Positions 1 through 6,547 of a stretch of DNA of 10,445 nucleotides are shown piece by piece. The notes beneath the pieces were generated by a model. It did not search any database and was not told the DNA's origin. It saw only the letters and a list, made by a program, of their open reading frames with translations. The translations under genes and the position numbers were made by a program. Positions within the stretch are counted from its first letter, which is position 1, and every line of letters begins with the position of its first letter. Source of the stretch: DASPJL01 sp035628645 (lineage in GTDB: Bacteria > Bacteroidota > Bacteroidia > Cytophagales > Cyclobacteriaceae); the NCBI GenBank assembly GCA_035628645.1, contig DASPJL010000131.1, forward strand, positions 1 through 10,445. Reading direction: 5' to 3'.

Positions 1-46
1 CGAGAGCAGCTCGGATGTAAATGTGTTCTTTGACGATCTGAAAGTG
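1..46 (+). repeat. 46-bp direct repeat, left window edge
   Basis: Bases 1-46 are identical to 10400-10445 (they start CGAGAGCAGCTCGGATGTAA). The related site in copy C (7693-7738) has two mismatches. The repeat codes for the ESSSDVNVFFDDLKV segment of the RHS module. Confidence 0.9.
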
Positions 47-1051
47 ACGCAGGTGGAAACACCAGTGAGGTCGCATACGGATTATTATCCCTTTGGATTG
101 ACCATTGCAGGACTAAGTGGGGAGAGTGCAGGGACGAATCCGAATAAATATCTGTATAACGGTATGGAGGGAGAAGATCTCTCACAGTTATATGAAACGC
201 CTTTCAGAAACTATGATCCACAGTTGGGACGTTTTCATCAAACAGATCCAATGGCTGATTTTATCCCTGGAATTAATCCGTATAATTTTGCATTTAATAA
301 TCCAGCTACATATAATGATCCTGATGGATTATATCCAAGTAAGGTCAAGCAATTCATTTTGAAGGTAAGAACTACTGTTGAAAGGGCCTTCGGAGGAAGC
401 GGTACCGTTAAATATAATGATAATGGTAGGACAGCCCAGTGGAATAAAGGTTTTGGTAGAGATAAAATTCCAGGAAATCCAAGTCCTAATCCAAAACCAA
501 ATTCAACGCCAAGTAATGACCCAAATAATCCAGTAGCGAAGGATTTAGGGATTAGTACTAAAATAAACCTTGGTGGCTCTCCTGCTCTTGATTTGGGAAG
601 ACCAACAATTGATAATCTTCCTTCACCACCAACATTTATCCCACCTTCAACAAAAGGTGTAACAATGGTGGATACAGATCCTGAAGATCGACGTTTTATG
701 TATGAAATTCCTCCTTATGGAGGCCCGAAAGAATCCAGAATTGCATCTGGAAAAGATGTACTTTCTCAGATAGCGGATTATCTCATGGTAGTTAATGGTT
801 CATCGGTAACAATTACAGGTGTGAATACACGTTTGCCTTCTGAGATACAATTTACGGGAAGTTATAAAGGACATAGTTTGGGAGGTTGGGAAGCTCAGGA
901 CGCAAGCACTACAACTTCAGTACTCAAAAATAGGGCTAATCTTATAAGAAAAGCATTGATGAATTTAGGGGCGCCGCCAGGTTCAATATATATTGCGCCT
1001 TCTTATCGATTCAATGCAGGAAACTCTTCAATAAACTTAAAAATCAAATAG
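2..1051 (+). CDS. RHS repeat protein, C-terminal end with OmpA-like tip (5' partial)
   Basis: The frame is open from base 2 and continues upstream of the window; a GTG at 23 is only an internal codon. The order is: end of the beta-rich pre-core module (FFDDLKVTQVE), the conserved SHTDYYPFGL segment, then an RHS-associated core with GRFHQTDP, FAFNNP and DPDGL (ending about 331). The variable tip (332-1048, 239 residues) has a Pro/Asn/Ser-rich linker near 470-535. Its last 110 residues resemble an OmpA-type peptidoglycan-binding fold: DVLSQIADYL, then VTITGVNTR, then RANLIRKALMNLGAPPGSI. In known RHS proteins the core ends a shell that holds the C-terminal tip, which is usually a toxin. An OmpA-like tip could instead bind the cell wall; that is inference. 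After YLYNG the core differs strongly from copies B and C. No immunity-like gene follows; the next gene encodes an exported transglutaminase-like protein. Confidence 0.88.
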   Translation, partial: ESSSDVNVFFDDLKVTQVETPVRSHTDYYPFGLTIAGLSGESAGTNPNKYLYNGMEGEDLSQLYETPFRNYDPQLGRFHQTDPMADFIPGINPYNFAFNNPATYNDPDGLYPSKVKQFILKVRTTVERAFGGSGTVKYNDNGRTAQWNKGFGRDKIPGNPSPNPKPNSTPSNDPNNPVAKDLGISTKINLGGSPALDLGRPTIDNLPSPPTFIPPSTKGVTMVDTDPEDRRFMYEIPPYGGPKESRIASGKDVLSQIADYLMVVNGSSVTITGVNTRLPSEIQFTGSYKGHSLGGWEAQDASTTTSVLKNRANLIRKALMNLGAPPGSIYIAPSYRFNAGNSSINLKIK

Positions 1052-1076
1052 TTTGTTTAAAGAAAAATAAATTGAA

Positions 1077-2255
1077 ATGAGACTTATACTAACATTAATT
1101 TTTTTTGCATTTGTATGTATTGTAAAGGCTGAAGAGGTTAGTGTAAATTTTTATTCTCAACAATTAAGGTTTGTATATTCAAAAGATTTGCTGATAAAAC
1201 ACAGGATAAGACAGAAAGATAAGAATATACAGGCTTTTTATGATAAGTTTAATAAGAGTGATTACAGAAAACTTCTTTTACAGTTTAAGGAGTATAAAGA
1301 TAGCTTTCAACTAAATGACTGGTTTTATTACAAGCTAATCCAGAAAACAGTTGATGTTATCTACTATAAAAAATCTTCTGATTACAGGGCTGCCGTAATT
1401 TGGTTTCTTTTATTGAAAGCGGGATATCATGCAAGATTGGTTTATGATTCAGAACTCTCTCTTTATGTTTATTCGCAAGATAAATTATATGAGTCCTATA
1501 GTTTTACTTATGATAAAAAAAAGTATTATAATCTTTCTTATTATGATAATATTACCCTAAAGAGATATAAAGAGGTTAAATTTTCTGCCATTAAAGGTAT
1601 TAAAAATGGCAAACCATTTTCTTTTGATATAGGTAATATGCCTTCTTTAAATAAAGAACAAGTTATAGAGAGAGAGGTAACATTTGCTTATAAAGACCAA
1701 TCCTATTCTTTTAACATCAAGATAAATAAGAGTGTAATTGATATAATGAAAGGATACCCAAAGATTGAAACTCAAAAGTACTTTGATATTCCTGTTTCAG
1801 ACCCGCTTTATACTTCTTTAATTATTCCTTTAAAAGAACTTATAAAGGGAAAAGATGAATACGAAGCAGTTAAACTACTACTTAGCTTTGTAAGAACGAC
1901 CGTCCGGTACAAAGATGATATGGAAGTTTACAGATCAGAAAAACCAATGATTCCCGAAGAAGTTCTATATTATCCTCATGGAGATTGTGAAGACAAATCT
2001 GCTTTATTTTTTTATCTGGTTAAAGAAATTATGAGGCTTCCTATGGTAGTTCTAGCCTATCCTAATCATGTGAATGTAGGAGTAGCTCTTGATAAGGCAT
2101 ATGGTAATCCGGTTGAATATAACGCTAAAAAATATAGCATTTGTGACGCATCCTTTGATACTGATAAAGAAAAGATAGGTGACAGTCCTATAAGAGATAT
2201 TTACGAACCTAAGGTAATATATAGCTATGATCCTTGGAGTAAGACTGGAGAATAA
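1077..2255 (+). CDS. exported transglutaminase-like cysteine protein
   Basis: This is a 392-residue protein with a Sec signal peptide: hydrophobic residues 4-16, probable cleavage after VKA-18. It is therefore probably periplasmic or surface exposed. The C-terminal third has the transglutaminase/protease-like triad: Cys304 in HGDCEDKS, His331 in YPNHVNVGV and Asp357 in CDASFD. The N-terminal two thirds are Lys/Tyr-rich and I do not recognise them. Family members cleave or cross-link peptides, or are inactive scaffolds; the substrate here is unknown. The ATG lies 26 nt after the RHS stop codon on the same strand, so co-transcription with the OmpA-like tip is likely. It is longer than usual immunity proteins. 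It could be a processing enzyme, a co-effector or an atypical immunity factor. The family call is fairly secure, the role is not. Confidence 0.82.
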   Translation: MRLILTLIFFAFVCIVKAEEVSVNFYSQQLRFVYSKDLLIKHRIRQKDKNIQAFYDKFNKSDYRKLLLQFKEYKDSFQLNDWFYYKLIQKTVDVIYYKKSSDYRAAVIWFLLLKAGYHARLVYDSELSLYVYSQDKLYESYSFTYDKKKYYNLSYYDNITLKRYKEVKFSAIKGIKNGKPFSFDIGNMPSLNKEQVIEREVTFAYKDQSYSFNIKINKSVIDIMKGYPKIETQKYFDIPVSDPLYTSLIIPLKELIKGKDEYEAVKLLLSFVRTTVRYKDDMEVYRSEKPMIPEEVLYYPHGDCEDKSALFFYLVKEIMRLPMVVLAYPNHVNVGVALDKAYGNPVEYNAKKYSICDASFDTDKEKIGDSPIRDIYEPKVIYSYDPWSKTGE

Positions 2256-2310
2256 GAAAAAAGAGAAAAAGAGGGCTATAAAACAGGGATAGTATCCTTT
2301 TGAATCACCT

Positions 2311-3405
2311 GTGAGGTCCCATACAGATTATTATCCATTCGGGCTTACCATTGCAGGCCTCTCAGACCAGTCAGCAGGCACAAATCCTAATAAATATCTG
2401 TATAATGGGAAGGAATTGCAGGATGAGGAGTTTGGAGGCATACCACTGGATTGGCTGGATTATGGGGCAAGGATGTATGATCCAACTTTAGGAAGATGGC
2501 ATGTGGTAGATCCTATGGCTGAAAAAGCAAGAAGATGGTCGCCTTACAGATATGCCTTTAACAATCCCCTAAGATTTATTGATCCTGATGGAATGTTTGA
2601 ATATTCCAATGGTTATCAAACATTGGATAGCAGATTCAGTACCGGTTCTATGACCTTTAGTGGCGCTTATGATACTGGTGGGGGTGGTAGTGGAGGTTCA
2701 ATATCTCCTGAAGGAGCTTCATCATCGTCTAATTCAAATAACGCAGGATGGGATCAAGTTGGTGAGGCAATGAGTAACGATATTGCTAACAGTACAGCAA
2801 GGTCTGAAAAAATACTAAATGGAACGGGTAATACATTGTGTGGATTAGTGGGTACCTTTGCTTCAATATTTTATATGACAGAAACGGTAGGTATAGGATC
2901 AGCATTCGGAGGGTCCGCAGCATTAACACTTTCTCTCGGAGAGGTTGGATTGGGAGTTACTCAAATTTTAGACGGAATGTCAAATACTAATGCTCCATCT
3001 TACTTACAAAACTCTGGAAGTATACCAGGCTTTATGGCTAATGGTTCAAATTTAAATCCAAATACAGCTAATTTAATAGATGGAATGGGACAGGCTTTAC
3101 CAGGAGCACTTACAGGAGGAAATTTAAGTTCAATAATTCAAGGTCCATCGACAATTCTTTCCTCCGGCAGTCTTTTACAGGGCGCTTATAATACTGTTAA
3201 TACTGTAGATGCTGTTCTCGACTACTCTTCCCTAGCAAATGCAGCTTATAATAGTGCCTCTTCTCTTTTTATAAGTAATTCAAGTAATAATAGTAATGTT
3301 ACCTCTAGCTATAGTGCTTCAAACCCTAGACAAGTTGTTTGGGGAGAAAAGCTGCCTAGTAGTCAAGCAAAACAGTTAGTAAATTTTATTCAAGGTTTAA
3401 AATAA
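2311..3405 (+). CDS. orphan RHS C-terminal end with hydrophobic Gly/Ser/Asn-rich tip
   Basis: RHS homology starts abruptly at about 2302 (ESPVRSHTDYYPFGL) after a stop at 2290-2292. The only usable start is a GTG at 2311, inside what is normally mid-protein. About 95 residues of core follow, with KELQDEEFGG, DYGARMYDPTLGRWH, AFNNPLRFIDPDGM. The 269-residue tip (2596-3402) begins with a Gly/Ser/Asn-rich linker. It continues into a long stretch dominated by Gly, Ala, Leu, Ser and Asn with hydrophobic segments (around 2836-2990), and ends with a charged stretch (VVWGEKLPSSQAKQLVNFI). The hydrophobic middle fits a membrane-active tip, but I recognise no toxin family. A two-TM protein starts 2 nt after the stop. 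With no 5' part and no normal start, this is best read as a displaced cassette that needs recombination into a full gene to be used. Independent expression is not excluded. Confidence 0.8.
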   Translation: MRSHTDYYPFGLTIAGLSDQSAGTNPNKYLYNGKELQDEEFGGIPLDWLDYGARMYDPTLGRWHVVDPMAEKARRWSPYRYAFNNPLRFIDPDGMFEYSNGYQTLDSRFSTGSMTFSGAYDTGGGGSGGSISPEGASSSSNSNNAGWDQVGEAMSNDIANSTARSEKILNGTGNTLCGLVGTFASIFYMTETVGIGSAFGGSAALTLSLGEVGLGVTQILDGMSNTNAPSYLQNSGSIPGFMANGSNLNPNTANLIDGMGQALPGALTGGNLSSIIQGPSTILSSGSLLQGAYNTVNTVDAVLDYSSLANAAYNSASSLFISNSSNNSNVTSSYSASNPRQVVWGEKLPSSQAKQLVNFIQGLK

Positions 3406-3407
3406 CA

Positions 3408-3854
3408 ATGGAGAAGATAATGATTTTTAAAATGAACTACTTAAGATGGTTCTTTTATTTATTGTTAATTAATCTTTTCATTATAGTTGTTTTGTTTATT
3501 ATAACTATAAAAGTGAATGTAGGTTTATTAATAATTTTTGTGGTAAATGTATATTATTTCACGACCGTAATTACAAGTAAAAATCCCTTTTCTATAATTA
3601 TTGACAAAGAAGAAAGGATACTTAAAATCGAATTTATAAGTTTAAAGAATAAGGTAGAGCAATATTCTTTAAACGAATTGCAGTGTAGCTATAAAACCGA
3701 AACGGGTGCGAGAGGTTTAAAAAGAAAGGTTTTTCGCTTATTTTATAATAATCAATGTATACTAGAATTACTTCCACACTTTAATGGATGGTCAAATTCT
3801 TCATTACAACTTTTGTATACAGAGATAATTTATGAGAAAGTTAAAAGTGTTTAA
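3408..3854 (+). CDS. two-TM protein, candidate immunity protein for the preceding RHS tip
   Basis: This is a 148-residue protein starting 2 nt after the orphan RHS stop. A second ATG at 3420 would remove only four residues. Two hydrophobic segments lie near residues 10-34 and 38-55. A soluble, apparently beta-rich part of about 90 residues follows (IIIDKEERILKIEFI... and ...FNGWSNSSLQLLYTEI). The layout of two TMs, then strands, then a final helix resembles small bacterial PH-like membrane proteins, but this is only a visual likeness. Position and membrane location fit an immunity protein against the hydrophobic tip upstream. The last 14 nt overlap the 3' end of a convergent minus-strand gene. 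Confidence 0.72.
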   Translation: MEKIMIFKMNYLRWFFYLLLINLFIIVVLFIITIKVNVGLLIIFVVNVYYFTTVITSKNPFSIIIDKEERILKIEFISLKNKVEQYSLNELQCSYKTETGARGLKRKVFRLFYNNQCILELLPHFNGWSNSSLQLLYTEIIYEKVKSV

Positions 3855-4050
3855 AAGCTTGAAATACTCCCCAAGCAATTAAACCTATTCCCCCCAGAAG
3901 TAAAAATAGATTATTCTGTTTAATAATCTTATCTTCTTTGTCCTTAGAAAAAGGTCGATAAATTCTAAATTTTATAAGCAAGAATATTGTTCCTAAAACT
4001 ATATTAAACAATGCAAACAATACTTCGAAATCTACTTTTATATCTGACAT
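3841..4050 (-). CDS. small two-TM membrane protein, antisense to the RHS array
   Basis: This 69-residue product has two clear membrane segments (LFALFNIVLGTIFLLI and LFLLLGGIGLIAWGVFQAF) separated by a charged loop (RPFSKDKEDKIIKQNN). The hydrophobic pattern is coherent and the + strand here is full of stops, so I take it as real. An AAGGAAAA stretch lies upstream of the ATG. It is the only convincing minus-strand gene in the window, converging on the two-TM protein at 3408-3854 with a 14-nt overlap. Its ATG faces the truncated RHS tip at 4082. I do not recognise the family; it may be a leftover immunity protein or an unrelated membrane peptide. Confidence 0.55.
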   Translation of the reverse strand: MSDIKVDFEVLFALFNIVLGTIFLLIKFRIYRPFSKDKEDKIIKQNNLFLLLGGIGLIAWGVFQAFKHF

Positions 4051-4081
4051 AATATCTTTTTTTCCTTGTTGGTGTTCATAG

Positions 4082-4165
4082 TCTCCATATGGCCCTAATG
4101 GTCAGTTTAGAACAATCAATGTAAATTATAATATGCAATTTACCAATATCTATAAAGCAAAGTAA
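4082..4165 (+). pseudogene. 3' remnant of a lost RHS tip
   Basis: After an in-frame stop at 4079-4081 there are 27 codons with coding-like content (SPYGPNGQF, then INVNYNMQFTNIY, ending KAK). They end in a TAA at 4163-4165 that overlaps the ATG of the next lipoprotein gene (TAATG). A C-terminal fragment joined in this way to a small lipoprotein matches the tip-to-immunity junctions elsewhere in the window. I infer that it is the last piece of a deleted RHS tip. The fragment is too short for a toxin family call. Confidence 0.5.
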
Positions 4166-4380
4166 TGAGAATTAATTTTAGTAAACTGTTTCTGATAAGC
4201 TGTCTGTTGACAGCTTGTGGGCAAGGAAAATCCTCTATAAATATTAGTGAAATGCAAGGGACGTATTTATTTGTCTATCCTTCGGGAGAGGCAGAAGTTG
4301 TTATTATTAATCCGGATTCTACTTACAAAAAGGATATTTATAGGACTTATGATGAGTTTCAAAAAAAATTACCCAGCTAG
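4165..4380 (+). pseudogene. lipoprotein (candidate immunity), 3' end cut off by a repeat element
   Basis: The product starts MRINFSKLFLISCLLTACGQ: a lipoprotein signal with lipobox LTAC and Cys18 as acylation site, so it would be membrane anchored. The mature part contains YLFVYPSGEAEVVIINPDST, a compact beta-strand pattern often seen in small Bacteroidota lipoproteins beside RHS tips. The native frame stops being plausible at about codon 70. The last Ser and the TAG stop (AGC TAG) come from the GCTAGTCCGAG end of the inserted repeat. At 71 residues it is probably about half of its former length. The start overlaps the stop of an RHS tip remnant. Position suggests an immunity protein, and it is probably non-functional now. 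Confidence 0.68.
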
Positions 4381-4505
4381 TCCGAGTTAGAAAAAACAAA
4401 AGTTATAAAGAGCGGCATATAAAAAAAGCTGGTGCGAGGCTGTGCCTCGTACCTCCATTTCTTTCGATAAAGTCAGCAAATACAACGGCCTCCATTTCTT
4501 CTATC
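4376..4505 (+). repeat. REP-like repeat unit, copy 1
   Basis: The unit begins GCTAGTCCGAG, passes through an A-rich stretch and AAAAAAAGCTGG, and then has a hairpin (4431-4453) with a 10-bp stem and a TGT loop. The tail runs through TTTCGATAAAGTCAGCAAAT to CTTCTATC. The same order of blocks is found at 9687-9823 with few differences, and inverted at 4729-4805. On the minus strand the hairpin is followed by a T-run, so it could end minus-strand transcripts. Confidence 0.8.
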
Positions 4506-4728
4506 AAAGATGACCCATCAATATATTTTTATAAAAAACAAAAAAGCTTATATATTGCTAAATGAGCAGAAAACATAAGTTTCTAAATAAGTAAAACTTA
4601 TATTTTGTCGAATTTGGTTTTGTATTGGAAGTACATAATTGGAAATATAGTAGTACAATAGATTATAGTGGAGAAAAGGGATTGATAGAAATAGATTTTG
4701 TTTAATGTTTTTTTGAGTATTGAGTTTA
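4506..4728 (+). pseudogene. coding debris inside the inverted-repeat element
   Basis: There is no intact gene here, but two coding-like stretches lie in different frames. One is DDPSIYFYKKQKSLYIAK (4509-4562, then TGA). The other runs 4595-4705 and contains FVEFGFVLEVHNWKYSS and GEKGLIEIDFV before a TAA. They could be the frameshifted end of the interrupted lipoprotein gene or part of another cassette. The minus-strand frame across this stretch is low in complexity and looks like a shadow. Confidence 0.35.
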
Positions 4729-4760
4729 TTTGCATTCCTGGCATTATTGCAAGAGATGGA

Positions 4761-4792
4761 GGTACGAGGCACAGCCTCGCACCAGCTTTTTT
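4761..4792 (+). terminator. intrinsic-terminator-like hairpin in repeat copy 2
   Basis: GGTACGAGGC (4761-4770) pairs with GCCTCGCACC (4774-4783) around an ACA loop, with one G/T wobble. AGC and six T follow. On the + strand this has the form of a rho-independent terminator and would shield the IS from upstream transcription. It may simply be the repeat hairpin. Confidence 0.5.
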
Positions 4793-4795
4793 ATA

Positions 4796-4805
4796 TGCTC
4801 GGACT
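4796..4805 (+). repeat. target site duplication of the IS, left copy
   Basis: TGCTCGGACT directly precedes the left IS end and is repeated exactly at 6335-6344 after the right end. A length of 10 bp fits the IS4 family. The target lies within the element's own terminal motif. Confidence 0.88.
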
Positions 4806-4823
4806 CAATGTCATTAAGTTAAG
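4806..4823 (+). repeat. left terminal inverted repeat of the IS
   Basis: The 18-bp sequence CAATGTCATTAAGTTAAG is matched perfectly by its reverse complement at 6317-6334. The next base inward no longer matches. Confidence 0.9.
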
Positions 4824-4970
4824 GTTTTTATAAAAATTTCATTAACTTTTGTGAAGTTTATGCTTGTAAATGAAGGGTTTGGGGGTAGTTTTCTATCGTT
4901 GATTTTGAATTTAGATTTTGTGCTGACTTATCCACCCCTTTTTGTGAGTAACTAATTGTATTTCAGTTAT

Positions 4971-4978
4971 TAACTTTG
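4971..4978 (+). promoter_or_regulatory. possible -7 box for the transposase gene
   Basis: TAACTTTG fits the Bacteroidota -7 consensus TAnnTTTG and lies 36 nt before the GTG start. The nearest upstream TTTG (4941-4944) is 26 nt away, longer than the usual spacing, so this is a weak call. Confidence 0.3.
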
Positions 4979-5013
4979 TGTTTTAATTCTGATTTTGTTG
5001 AAAAACATAATCA

Positions 5014-6315
5014 GTGAAGAAAACAAATTTATCATTATTTGCTAAAATACAGGAACAAATAAAATCAGATGCTTTAAAAGAAGCTTTTAGAATTAACCCC
5101 AAAAACTTTACAAGAAATAGAAAGATGCCTTTTGATAAAGTAGTTTTATTTATGCTAAACTTAGCCAGAAAGAGCCTTCAATTAGAACTAATCAGTTTTT
5201 TAAAACTTTTTGGCAGAGGATCAACAGTAAGCAATAGTGCTTATAATCAGAATAGAATGAAAATAAAGCCTGAATTATTTAAGCATATTTCAGAAGAATT
5301 GAATAAAGAGTTTTATTCAGACAATGAAGAAAGAATAAAGCTGTGGAGGGGATTTAGAGTGCTGGCAACAGATGGTTCTTTAATTACCATGCCAATAACC
5401 GATGAGTTAAAAAAGAAATATGGAGTAACCAGGAATCAACATTCAACAGAACTGGTAATGGGACGATGTTCTATTCTGTATGATCTTATAAATAAAATGG
5501 TAATAAATGGAGAGCTGGCGGCTAAATCAACCGGAGAAAGAATATTGGCAATAAAACATTTAGAATATTGTAGTTCAAGTGATTTAATCATTTATGACCG
5601 AGGCTATCCTTCCTTTGAGTTTATTGATCATCATAATAAAAAAGGGATAAATTTTATTATAAGATGTAAGCTTAGTTTTAGCAACGATGTAGAAAGCTTT
5701 GTAAAGTCAGAAAAAACAAGCAGTATAATAAAACTTAAGCCAGGCAAGAATACAGATATCAAAGGGAAAGGTTTTTCAAGGAAAGATTTTATAGAAGTAA
5801 GGCTGATAAAAGTAGTATTGGATTCAGGAGAAACAGAAGTATTAATAACTTCACTGATTGATGAATCGCTTTATCCTACGGAGATTTTCAAGGAATTATA
5901 TTTTAAGAGATGGGGTATAGAAACATATTATGATCAATTAAAAAATGTAATTCAGGTAGAAAAGTTTACCGGATATACTGATCTTTTAATTCAACAAGAC
6001 TTTTATTGTGCCTTATTAATGAGCAACATTCAATCCCTGTTAATTAATGAACTGGAAGAACAGGTTATAGATTTATATAAAGGTCGAAAGTATGAGTATA
6101 AGATTAATACAAATCTTTCCTTTGGTTTAATGAAAGACAGGATGGTAGATATATTAATAAATGAAAAGCCAGAAAATTTAGTAGAAGAATTAAAAGGTCT
6201 TTTACTAGCCAATGTAGTACCTATTAGACCTGGCAGAAAGAACAAAAGAGAGGTGGGAAAATTTAGAAACAGACAAAAACCCATCTTTCTTAAAAATCAT
6301 AAAAATGCGCTCTGA
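5014..6315 (+). CDS. IS4-family DDE transposase
   Basis: This 433-residue protein moves the IS by cut-and-paste. The catalytic acidic residues are visible: Asp120 in ATDGS, Asp195 in IIYDRGYPS, and Glu303 in the YREK signature. There Tyr296, Arg299, Glu303 and Lys310 fit Y-(2)-R-(3)-E-(6)-K exactly (YFKRWGIETYYDQLK). The C-terminus is rich in Arg and Lys. The start is GTG at 5014; a TAA at 5008-5010 in the same frame blocks extension. Length and motifs are complete for the family and no frameshift is seen, so the enzyme is probably active. The stop lies just before the right inverted repeat. Confidence 0.95.
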   Translation: MKKTNLSLFAKIQEQIKSDALKEAFRINPKNFTRNRKMPFDKVVLFMLNLARKSLQLELISFLKLFGRGSTVSNSAYNQNRMKIKPELFKHISEELNKEFYSDNEERIKLWRGFRVLATDGSLITMPITDELKKKYGVTRNQHSTELVMGRCSILYDLINKMVINGELAAKSTGERILAIKHLEYCSSSDLIIYDRGYPSFEFIDHHNKKGINFIIRCKLSFSNDVESFVKSEKTSSIIKLKPGKNTDIKGKGFSRKDFIEVRLIKVVLDSGETEVLITSLIDESLYPTEIFKELYFKRWGIETYYDQLKNVIQVEKFTGYTDLLIQQDFYCALLMSNIQSLLINELEEQVIDLYKGRKYEYKINTNLSFGLMKDRMVDILINEKPENLVEELKGLLLANVVPIRPGRKNKREVGKFRNRQKPIFLKNHKNAL

Positions 6316-6316
6316 G

Positions 6317-6334
6317 CTTAACTTAATGACATTG
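6317..6334 (-). repeat. right terminal inverted repeat of the IS
   Basis: CTTAACTTAATGACATTG is the exact reverse complement of the left end at 4806-4823. Confidence 0.9.
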
Positions 6335-6344
6335 TGCTCGGACT
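6335..6344 (+). repeat. target site duplication of the IS, right copy
   Basis: TGCTCGGACT is identical to 4796-4805. It is followed by AGCGGGGG, which completes the element terminus GCTAGTCCGAG read on the minus strand. Confidence 0.88.
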
Positions 6345-6536
6345 AGCGGGGGAGTTGCGGACTACCATGCAAATAAAGCTGGCCCTGGAGGCATTGTGCT
6401 AATAAAACAAGTACCTATTTCGCAGCTTATTCCTAGCCCTGATCATTATAGCGAGTTAGAAGTATTAATGAAAGGTATTGTAACTGGTGCCATGCCCACT
6501 GCCCCTTTAGGACCTGGAACCCCATCGGCGTTTTAA
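6345..6536 (+). pseudogene. 3' remnant of an RHS tip with an ExE-like motif
   Basis: From the end of the repeat element a coding-like frame runs to a TAA at 6534-6536. It gives GGVADYHANKAGPGGIVLIK, then QVPISQLIPSPDHYSELEVL, and ends with a Pro/Gly-rich tail. It has no start and is 63 residues long. The ELE in YSELEVL, following a strand IVLIKQVPIS, resembles the Glu-x-Glu signature near the end of ADP-ribosyltransferase toxin domains. This is a pattern likeness only. A small gene follows 11 nt after the stop, as with the other tips. The 5' part of the tip and its RHS core have been lost at the repeat junction. Confidence 0.6.
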
Positions 6537-6547
6537 AATAGAAAAAA

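Larger units (their letters stand above)
4729..4805 (-). repeat. REP-like repeat unit, copy 2 (inverted)
   Basis: Read on the minus strand it gives AGTCCGAGCA, then TATAAAAAAGCTGG, the same hairpin, CCTCCATCTCTT, and a diverged version of the ATAAAGTCAGCAAATGCAA tail. The A-rich spacer found in copies 1 and 3 is missing. Its outer end continues beyond the IS at 6345-6347. Confidence 0.72.
4806..6334 (+). mobile_element. complete IS4-family insertion sequence (1529 bp)
   Basis: The ends are perfect 18-bp inverted repeats: CAATGTCATTAAGTTAAG at 4806-4823 and its complement at 6317-6334. Ten-bp direct repeats TGCTCGGACT flank it. It carries one transposase gene (5014-6315) that ends just inside the right repeat. 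Perfect ends, an intact reading frame and an unaltered target duplication suggest recent insertion. The 190 bp between the left repeat and the gene hold no other gene. It sits inside an older inverted-repeat element. Confidence 0.93.
4376..6347. mobile_element. inverted-repeat element, interrupted by an IS
   Basis: The ends are perfect 11-bp inverted copies: GCTAGTCCGAG at 4376-4386 and CTCGGACTAGC at 6337-6347. Further inward, both ends carry the same hairpin block in opposite orientation (4431-4453 and 4761-4783). Removing the IS (4806-6334) and one target duplication leaves an element of about 430 bp, without a transposase, so it looks MITE-like or REP-derived. The left end cuts a lipoprotein gene and the right end cuts an RHS tip. 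I see no target duplication at the outer ends (ACCCA on the left, GGGGG on the right). It may therefore mark a recombination deletion rather than one clean insertion. Confidence 0.55.

Noticed and set aside
117..362. Plus-strand frame of 81 codons in copy A
   Set aside because: It is a shadow of the RHS core frame, which has clear family motifs.
4548..4772. Minus-strand open frame of 74 codons
   Set aside because: It overlaps inverted repeat copy 2 and lies antisense to coding debris; the product is low in complexity and begins inside the hairpin repeat.
6030..6284. Minus-strand frame in the transposase gene
   Set aside because: It is antisense to the conserved transposase C-terminus and has no supporting features.
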